Of a stretch of DNA of 58,609 nucleotides, positions 53,448-58,609 are shown piece by piece. The position numbers and the translations under genes were made by a program. The stretch covers positions 1-58,609 of the forward strand of contig JALWEJ010000015.1 of assembly GCA_027014115.1 (NCBI GenBank). Direction: 5' to 3'. This stretch comes from Desulfurellales bacterium. GTDB taxonomy: Bacteria; Campylobacterota_A; Desulfurellia; Desulfurellales; Hippeaceae. How positions within the stretch are numbered: position 1 is the stretch's first letter; each line of letters opens with the position of its first letter. The notes under the pieces are model-generated. The model searched no databases. It was given only the letters and a program-made list of their open reading frames with translations, and was not told where the DNA came from.

Positions 53448-54116
53448 ATGAATGTTACAGATGCTGTAAGAGAAAGATTTTCGGTGAGGGCTTATCTTGA
53501 TAAACCTGTTAATAAGGATACCGTTTATAAATTGCTTGATATTGCACGCTTTTCACCATCAGGGCATAATGCACAGCCTTGGGAGGTTGCTGTTGTTACG
53601 GGGAAAGCAAAAGAACAGCTCTCGGAGAAACTTATAGATGCCGTAAACACAAAAATTGAAAGAAAATATGATTACTCATACAGCACAAAAGATGTTCCTT
53701 TGTTTATAAAAGAAAGAAAAGATGCCTGCAATATTAAGGTGTTTAAACATAAGAATATTAATCCGAAAACAGACAAAGAGAAACTCAAGGAGCATATACT
53801 TGAAAACTTCAGATGTTTTGGGGCACCTGTCTGTTTGATTATATCGAGGGATAAAAAGTTGGGTGAGGATGCTTTTGTTGATATAGGCTTGTTTGCTCAG
53901 ACTATTATGCTTACGGCGCTTGAGTTTGGTCTTGCAACATGTCCTCAAACTTCAATTGTAGCGTATGCAAAACTGCTCCATGATGAGTTGAATATACCGG
54001 ATGATAAAATTATTGTTATGTCTTTAACACTAGGTTATCCGGACATGAACGCTCACATAAATAAATTGAGAATGGATAGAGATACGGTTGATAAATTTAC
54101 GACATTCTATGAATAA
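53448..54116 (+). CDS. Nitroreductase-family flavoprotein
   Basis: A 222-residue FMN-binding oxidoreductase. The FMN contact RFSVRAY near residue 10 is followed by LDIARFSPSGHNAQPWEVAVV. The C-terminal part has TALEFGLATCPQTS and VMSLTLGYPDMNAH, all usual in the family. Members reduce nitro compounds, quinones or flavins with NAD(P)H, and the natural substrate is unknown. AAGGTGA precedes the ATG. It lies between ribF and recG in a co-directional run, with recG starting 2 bases after its stop. Confidence 0.9.
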   Translation: MNVTDAVRERFSVRAYLDKPVNKDTVYKLLDIARFSPSGHNAQPWEVAVVTGKAKEQLSEKLIDAVNTKIERKYDYSYSTKDVPLFIKERKDACNIKVFKHKNINPKTDKEKLKEHILENFRCFGAPVCLIISRDKKLGEDAFVDIGLFAQTIMLTALEFGLATCPQTSIVAYAKLLHDELNIPDDKIIVMSLTLGYPDMNAHINKLRMDRDTVDKFTTFYE

Positions 54117-54118
54117 AA

Positions 54119-56263
54119 GTGAACGACTACAAAGAACTGCTTGATAAAATAGAAAGCGAACTCCTCAAAGCCCTTTTCTATAAAAACAGAAAGAGGGCTT
54201 TGGTGCTTTTCAAAAAAAAGAATAGCCTTCTTAAGCCTACCAAAACCGCACAATGGCTGCTTGATGAAATAGATTTAAAACCCTTCGGCGCATCTGTAAG
54301 AAAAAAACTTTCCGCAAAAAACATATTAAAAAACTTGGATATGGTTTATTTAAAACCTTTGCGTTTCGAAGATTACTCTCTAAAAAATCTAAAGGATGTT
54401 AAAGATTTTAATTATTGTGCCATTGAGGGTAGTATTTATTCAATAAAGAAAAGAAGAAGTATCTACTCAATCTTTTTAAAAACAGACGAAGGATTTGTAT
54501 CCTGCAATTGGTTTAGATTAACTCCTTATACAAGAAACCTCATCAATGCATTAAAAAAGAGTGAAACTGTTGTCTGTCTTGGTCAAATCAGATTTGATAA
54601 TTTTAAGTATACAATGAATCATCCAAAAATCGTAAGGCATGATAAGTTTGTCTCAAGCAAAGAAACAATTTATCCGTCTATACTCAACATGAGAAATTCC
54701 ACAACAAAAAAAATAATTGATAATATTCTAAAGGAACAGCCAAAAAAACCTTATGACTACCTTCCGTATACATTAATTGCAAAAAACAGGCTGCTTTTTT
54801 TAAGTGAAACCATAGATTGTTTTCATACGGGTAAAGAAGAAGATGAAGTTGTAAGGCGTCTTAAGTACGAAGAGCTGTTTATGCTTCTTTTTGGACTTAG
54901 ACTTCAAGAAAAACAGATAAAAAGCAAATATGCTCCTGCTATCGACATAAATAAAAAACAGTTTGCCGATATTGTCAATGCTTTGGATTTCAAACTTACA
55001 AATGATCAAATAAAAGTTCTGCATGAAATTTTCTTAGATTTCAAAAAAGAAGAACCTATGCTGAGGCTCTTGCAGGGCGATGTAGGCTGCGGAAAAACAA
55101 TCGTTGCGCTTATTTCTGCACTATTTGTGAATAAAAATGGTTATCAGGCCGTATTTTTAGCACCCACCCAGCCTCTTGCGCAGCAGGTATTTCAAGAAAC
55201 AAAAAAAACACTTGAAAGATACGATATAAATATCGAAATTCTTCTTAGTTCTACAAAAAACAAGAATGAAATATATGAAAAAATAAAAAACGGTGAAATT
55301 GACTTAATTGTGGGTACCCATGCTCTGCTGCAGGAGGATGTTGAGTTTAAAAATCTTGGATTTATAGTTATAGATGAGCAGCATAGATTTGGTGTTGAGC
55401 AGAGAAAAACTATAATGGGTAAGGGGCTGTTTCCGCATGTTTTGATTATGAGCGCAACGCCTATTCCAAGGAGTCTTGCGATGGTTTTGTATTCAAAAAC
55501 CAACCTATCCACAATCAAGGAAAAGCCAAGAGGTAGAATTAATGTAAAAACCCTCCATTTTTATGAAAAAGATAGAGAGAAGGCTTATGAAATAGCGAAA
55601 AAAGAGATGGAAAAATCACATCAGGTTTATGTTGTTGCGCCGTTAATTGATGAATCCGAGAGCATGAAGGATATGAAAAATGTAAACGATTTGTATGAAA
55701 AACTAAAAGCCAAATTTAAAGATTTTAAAGTGGAGCTACTGCATGGAAAAATGAACCCTCAAGACAAAGAAAAAATTGTTAAAAATTTCAGGAATGGATA
55801 TATTGACTGCCTCATAAGTACAACTGTTATAGAAGTTGGTATTGATGTAAAAAATGCTACGGTAATTATTATTGAAAATGCAGAAAGGTTTGGTTTGTCA
55901 CAACTGCATCAGCTGCGGGGAAGGGTGGGTAGGAGTTTTCTTGAATCCTATGCACTGCTTGTAACAAAAAATTCGTTATCCGATGTTGCAGAAAAACGCA
56001 TAGAGGCTATGCTTTCAACAAATGACGGTTTTGAGCTTGCAAACATAGATTATCAACTTAGAGGTTCGGGTGAAATATTGGGAACAAAGCAGCACGGCAA
56101 AGATTTGGTTTATACGGATATTATAAATGACAGTGGGTTGATAAAAACAGTTAAAGATGATATTGATAGATTGATTAAGCTGAATTATCCGATTAACGAA
56201 GGTCTTAAGATGATGTTGGAATACAAGTGGCAAAAGAAAATTAATTATATTTATGTGGGGTGA
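54119..56263 (+). CDS. recG: ATP-dependent DNA helicase RecG
   Basis: RecG reverses stalled replication forks and helps resolve recombination intermediates. The 714-residue protein has an N-terminal wedge (OB-fold) region up to about 230. The helicase core follows with LLQGDVGCGKTIVA, APTQPLAQQ, the RecG-specific DEQHRFGVEQR, MSATPIPRSLAM, TTVIEVGIDV and QLRGRVGRS. The start is GTG at 54119, two bases after the nitroreductase stop. The wedge domain is divergent but the core is intact. Confidence 0.96.
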   Translation: MNDYKELLDKIESELLKALFYKNRKRALVLFKKKNSLLKPTKTAQWLLDEIDLKPFGASVRKKLSAKNILKNLDMVYLKPLRFEDYSLKNLKDVKDFNYCAIEGSIYSIKKRRSIYSIFLKTDEGFVSCNWFRLTPYTRNLINALKKSETVVCLGQIRFDNFKYTMNHPKIVRHDKFVSSKETIYPSILNMRNSTTKKIIDNILKEQPKKPYDYLPYTLIAKNRLLFLSETIDCFHTGKEEDEVVRRLKYEELFMLLFGLRLQEKQIKSKYAPAIDINKKQFADIVNALDFKLTNDQIKVLHEIFLDFKKEEPMLRLLQGDVGCGKTIVALISALFVNKNGYQAVFLAPTQPLAQQVFQETKKTLERYDINIEILLSSTKNKNEIYEKIKNGEIDLIVGTHALLQEDVEFKNLGFIVIDEQHRFGVEQRKTIMGKGLFPHVLIMSATPIPRSLAMVLYSKTNLSTIKEKPRGRINVKTLHFYEKDREKAYEIAKKEMEKSHQVYVVAPLIDESESMKDMKNVNDLYEKLKAKFKDFKVELLHGKMNPQDKEKIVKNFRNGYIDCLISTTVIEVGIDVKNATVIIIENAERFGLSQLHQLRGRVGRSFLESYALLVTKNSLSDVAEKRIEAMLSTNDGFELANIDYQLRGSGEILGTKQHGKDLVYTDIINDSGLIKTVKDDIDRLIKLNYPINEGLKMMLEYKWQKKINYIYVG

Positions 56264-56267
56264 AAAA

Positions 56268-57044
56268 ATGAGGCTTGGCATAACTCAGATGGAGATAGCA
56301 GCAGGAGATGTGAAAAAAAATCTAAAACAGGGAATTGAGCTGATTGAAAAAGCAAAAGAACAGGCTTGCGATTTGATACTTCTGCCGGAGGTGTGGACTA
56401 CGGGTTTTTTGTTTAAAAAGCTAAAAGAATTATCCAAAACAACACCCGACATATTGGATAAACTAAAAGAGCTGTCAAACAACATAACAATTTGCGGAAG
56501 TTATGTTGTGGATGATAAAAATAGTGACAAAAAGGTGTTTAATAAATTTTTTGCCATAAATGGTGGCGAAATTGTATTTGAATATACAAAAGCTATGCTT
56601 TTTGGTGTAACCGGCGAGGATAGATATTTCTCATCTGGAGATATAAACCAAAATAACACTTTTGTGATAAACAATATAACATTTGGTGTAAGTGTTTGCT
56701 ATGAACTTAGGTTTCCGGAATTTTTCAGGAAAGCGGCATTTGAAGGCGCTTTAGTGCATCTTCATTCTGCAGTCTGGCCTATATCAAGACTTGAACATTG
56801 GCAGATATTAACAAAAGCCCGTTCGATAGAAAATCAGGTTTATTTTTTGTGCTCAAACGGCACAGGTATCAGTGGAAAATGGGAGCTGGCAGGTCATTCA
56901 ACCATTTACAGCCCTTGGGGTGAACAGCTGTGCAGTCTAAATATGGATACAAACATATCCTTTATAGATATAGATTTAAACATAATAGAGCAAGCCAGAG
57001 AAAGCCTGCCAAGTTTATATGATTCTATAAAATATTTTAAGTAA
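56268..57044 (+). CDS. Carbon-nitrogen hydrolase (nitrilase/omega-amidase type)
   Basis: A 258-residue member of the nitrilase superfamily. The catalytic triad is visible: Glu in LLPEVWTTGF, Lys in EYTKAMLFG and Cys in GVSVCYELRFPE. This layout is closest to omega-amidase (YafV/Nit2-like) proteins, which repair or degrade deaminated glutamine metabolites; other amidases are possible. The ATG at 56268 follows GGGGTGA, which overlaps the recG stop region; an upstream in-frame codon at 56253 lies within recG. Its end overlaps the convergent zinc-finger gene by 8 bases. Confidence 0.9.
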   Translation: MRLGITQMEIAAGDVKKNLKQGIELIEKAKEQACDLILLPEVWTTGFLFKKLKELSKTTPDILDKLKELSNNITICGSYVVDDKNSDKKVFNKFFAINGGEIVFEYTKAMLFGVTGEDRYFSSGDINQNNTFVINNITFGVSVCYELRFPEFFRKAAFEGALVHLHSAVWPISRLEHWQILTKARSIENQVYFLCSNGTGISGKWELAGHSTIYSPWGEQLCSLNMDTNISFIDIDLNIIEQARESLPSLYDSIKYFK

Positions 57045-57366
57045 AAATTTTTAGAGGCATTTCTTCTTTTTTCTTATATTCGCCTCTTTTAATTCCTTCT
57101 TCTATGTCAATCTGCTTCTGCTCCTGCATCTGTCTTAGATGTTCTTTTTCGTCTCTTATTCTGCCTCTCTCTTTTGCAACCTTCAGCAGTTTCTCACCTA
57201 CTTTTTTTCCTGTATGCTTTATTGTTTCGTTGGGTATGAAAACTGCTTTACATTCGGGACATCTGTAAACCTCTATGTCGTGGACGGTTATCATTTCACC
57301 CTTGACAGGTCTTTTAAAAGGCGTTTTTACTCTAATCATATCCCTTCCGCAGTATTTACATCTCAT
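57037..57366 (-). CDS. Small YgiT-type zinc-finger protein
   Basis: About 109 residues. The N-terminal half is a zinc ribbon with MRCKYCGRDM and YRCPECKAVFIPNE (two CxxC pairs), like the YgiT/MqsA N-terminal domain. The C-terminal half is a highly charged helix rich in Lys, Glu and Arg with no helix-turn-helix that I can see. No MqsR-like toxin lies next to it, so a toxin-antitoxin role is unsupported. The ATG at 57366 follows GGGGGTGA; an upstream in-frame start falls near the terminator and is rejected. Function unknown. Confidence 0.75.
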   Translation of the reverse strand: MRCKYCGRDMIRVKTPFKRPVKGEMITVHDIEVYRCPECKAVFIPNETIKHTGKKVGEKLLKVAKERGRIRDEKEHLRQMQEQKQIDIEEGIKRGEYKKKEEMPLKIFT

Positions 57367-57392
57367 ATCAGCATCACCCCCAATAAATAGAT

Positions 57393-57428
57393 AAAAAACG
57401 GGGAGAAAAGTATGCACAATTCTCCCCT
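57393..57428 (-). terminator. Intrinsic terminator of the CoA-transferase genes
   Basis: GGGGAGAA (57400-57407) pairs with TTCTCCCC (57420-57427) around a 12-base loop. On the minus strand six T follow (57393-57398). It stops transcription from the CoA-transferase genes before the zinc-finger gene. Confidence 0.85.
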
Positions 57429-57447
57429 TTGGCATAATCTAACAAAA

Positions 57448-58518
57448 TTAAATCTTTACTCTCCAAGGCTTGCCGTGTTCTTTTTCATACTCTACTTCTC
57501 TCATTGTCTTTCTGCTTAGATATATTCTTGTTGGATCAACAATCATTCTCAAAACTTTAAGCTGTTCAACTGTTGGTTTTGGAGTTTCGGGAATATCATC
57601 TGTTGGTGTTAGAACTTTGCCTTCTCTATTTTTGAGTTCCCATGTAACATTTTCAATAACATCTTTCAACTCAACACCCGGGTGAACACTTCTGAGCCTC
57701 ATATCAAAGCTTCCGTCTTCAGGATACGATTCCATAACGCAGATGTCTGAAGCCATTAAGCCTTTTCCGCCTCTTGGTACACCATAATCCCATCTTGTTT
57801 CACCCTCTGGTCCTCTTGCACCTGCCATTGTTGTTAGATAGCAGCATTTATATGGGAATCTTCTCTTTTCCTGAACCATAATTGCCAATGTAAAGTCAGA
57901 CTGCTGTCCGATTGGGTTTGCACCACCGGAACCTGTAAATCTAACAGGAGGTCCCTGTTTAAAATCGTCTGCTCTTTCTGCCTGATTTCTCTCGCCGTTT
58001 TTAATAATGGACGGCCAATAGCTCTGTCCTTTGTCTGCATTCCAAATAGCCGTTGAGTTTATATTTCCATACTCATCATACTCAGCTCCACCCAAAACAC
58101 CGCCTGTAACATAACCGCGCTGCTCATATGTTCCGAAAGCATCAGCCATTGAAAGTGCTGTCGAGGACATATATGTTCCGCGGATATCAGCAACAGAAAT
58201 AGGAATATGCTCAAATTTAGGATCGAGCATTCCAGCTTCCATAACAGTAATGGCGGCAGGGTTGATTGTGTGCTGTGCTTCTGCCATTGTCAAAACAGGA
58301 AGTCCTGTTCCAACAAACATTGATGCACCGTATGGAATCATTGTTGAGCCTGAAATTGCAAGCAGCTCTATTGTTGTAAATTCATCAGGCGGCAAATCAA
58401 ATTCTTTGCAGTATGCTTCGTATTCAGCATCTGTTATACCAGAACTGAAGTCCTTAACCAAATTTATTATCTCTTCAACCGTAGATATTTTAACCGGCAT
58501 TTTTACTGGTTGTGCCAT
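57448..58518 (-). CDS. Family I CoA-transferase, beta-type subunit (GctB-like)
   Basis: A 356-residue protein of the glutaconate CoA-transferase-like family. The catalytic Glu is visible in ITVMEAGMLDPKFEHIP, and VRFTGSGGANPIGQQSDF and YDYGVPRGG-type glycine stretches follow (here WDYGVPRGGKGL). In relatives this subunit carries the covalent glutamyl-CoA. Glutaconate, succinate:acetate or another acid could be the substrate. In acetate-using sulfur reducers a succinyl-CoA:acetate transferase would feed the TCA cycle, but that is inference. GGAGG precedes the ATG. The alpha-type gene ends 14 bases upstream. Confidence 0.82.
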   Translation of the reverse strand: MAQPVKMPVKISTVEEIINLVKDFSSGITDAEYEAYCKEFDLPPDEFTTIELLAISGSTMIPYGASMFVGTGLPVLTMAEAQHTINPAAITVMEAGMLDPKFEHIPISVADIRGTYMSSTALSMADAFGTYEQRGYVTGGVLGGAEYDEYGNINSTAIWNADKGQSYWPSIIKNGERNQAERADDFKQGPPVRFTGSGGANPIGQQSDFTLAIMVQEKRRFPYKCCYLTTMAGARGPEGETRWDYGVPRGGKGLMASDICVMESYPEDGSFDMRLRSVHPGVELKDVIENVTWELKNREGKVLTPTDDIPETPKPTVEQLKVLRMIVDPTRIYLSRKTMREVEYEKEHGKPWRVKI

Positions 58519-58532
58519 TTTTCCCTCCTCAA

Positions 58533-58609
58533 TTAAATAGGTCTGTAGAGATCAGGTTTATATCCGTATTTAGCATCAGCCCTTAACTCAAATAACCTTT
58601 GGAAACCTG
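58533..58609 (-). CDS. C-terminal end of the CoA-transferase alpha-type subunit (cut by window edge)
   Basis: Twenty-four codons of a minus-strand frame are visible, ending FELRADAKYGYKPDLYRPI and a TAA stop at 58533-58535. The frame is open to the window edge. The beta-type subunit starts 14 bases after it with its own GGAGG, which is the usual order for two-subunit family I CoA-transferases. The identity is inferred from this position; the fragment itself is too short for a firm call. Confidence 0.6.
   Translation of the reverse strand, partial: GFQRLFELRADAKYGYKPDLYRPI

Noticed and set aside
57037-57366. MqsR/MqsA-like toxin-antitoxin system based on the YgiT-type zinc finger
   Set aside because: No toxin-sized partner is adjacent and the C-terminus shows no DNA-binding helix-turn-helix.
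1-58609. CRISPR arrays, insertion sequences, prophage or integrated elements
   Set aside because: No regularly spaced repeats, transposase, integrase or phage structural genes were found; all genes fit an ordinary chromosome.

Overview
The window is AT-rich chromosomal DNA from an anaerobic, flagellated, Gram-negative bacterium. Gene content best fits the Desulfurellaceae (Hippea/Desulfurella-like). The markers are a putative Aquifex-type aconitase, NfnAB-type flavoproteins, futalosine menaquinone synthesis (mqnE/mqnC), a very large NAD-glutamate dehydrogenase, family I CoA-transferase genes, two chemoreceptor types and futuristic-free housekeeping order of the Campylobacterota/Deltaproteobacteria kind. 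The genus is an inference from gene content; no rRNA is present to test it. I see no insertion sequence, CRISPR array, phage gene or rRNA. Coding density is very high and no stretch over about 300 bases lacks a gene; the longest gaps are 9593-9855 and 51191-51412, both promoter regions.

Layout. 1-3.1 kb: the end of an O-antigen ligase-like gene, then a probable diiron oxygen sensor (ODP family) paired with a soluble chemoreceptor. 3.2-8.6 kb: a five-gene peptide-type ABC importer. 8.6-9.6 kb: ruvB. 9.7-12.1 kb: nfnAB with its own promoter and a palindromic site. 12.2-21.7 kb (minus): one tightly overlapping run of eleven genes, cheB-fliM-fliY-(CoA-binding)-murA-hisG-udg-(periplasmic binding-like)-aroB-(TPR)-(lipoprotein). 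21.8-24.2 kb: aconitase and a DsrE-like protein, read from a promoter that overlaps the cheB promoter. 24.3-30.3 kb (minus): giant glutamate dehydrogenase, mog and hisF. 30.5-32.5 kb: a NIT-domain chemoreceptor. 32.6-33.1 kb: a thioesterase that looks leaderless. 33.1-36.2 kb (minus): rplM-rpsI, a terminator, then argC-argJ. 36.3-40.2 kb: hisIE divergent from mqnE-mqnC and an EamA transporter. 40.4-43.1 kb: an unknown protein and an EF-G-like GTPase. 43.1-51.2 kb (minus): usp, asd, a decayed asd paralogue, pth, rplY, prs, tRNA-Gln, spoVG, ispE, a nucleoside deaminase and a purine nucleoside phosphorylase. 51.4-57.0 kb (plus): ychF, ribF, nitroreductase, recG and a nitrilase-family amidase. 57.0-58.6 kb (minus): a zinc-finger protein and two CoA-transferase subunits, the second cut by the window edge.

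How the parts fit. Central carbon and redox metabolism are represented by aconitase, CoA-transferase, NfnAB and glutamate dehydrogenase. Respiration is represented by menaquinone synthesis, and environmental sensing by the oxygen-type and nitrate/nitrite-type receptors feeding CheB and the FliM/FliY switch. Amino-acid genes (his, arg, asd, aroB) are scattered rather than clustered. The observations most worth following are the ODP-chemoreceptor pair, the asd paralogue carrying two in-frame stops and no start codon, the overlapping cheB/aconitase promoters, the argC start placed directly behind an intrinsic terminator, and the deaminase-phosphorylase pair. All regulatory sites are read by eye from consensus and spacing and are predictions.
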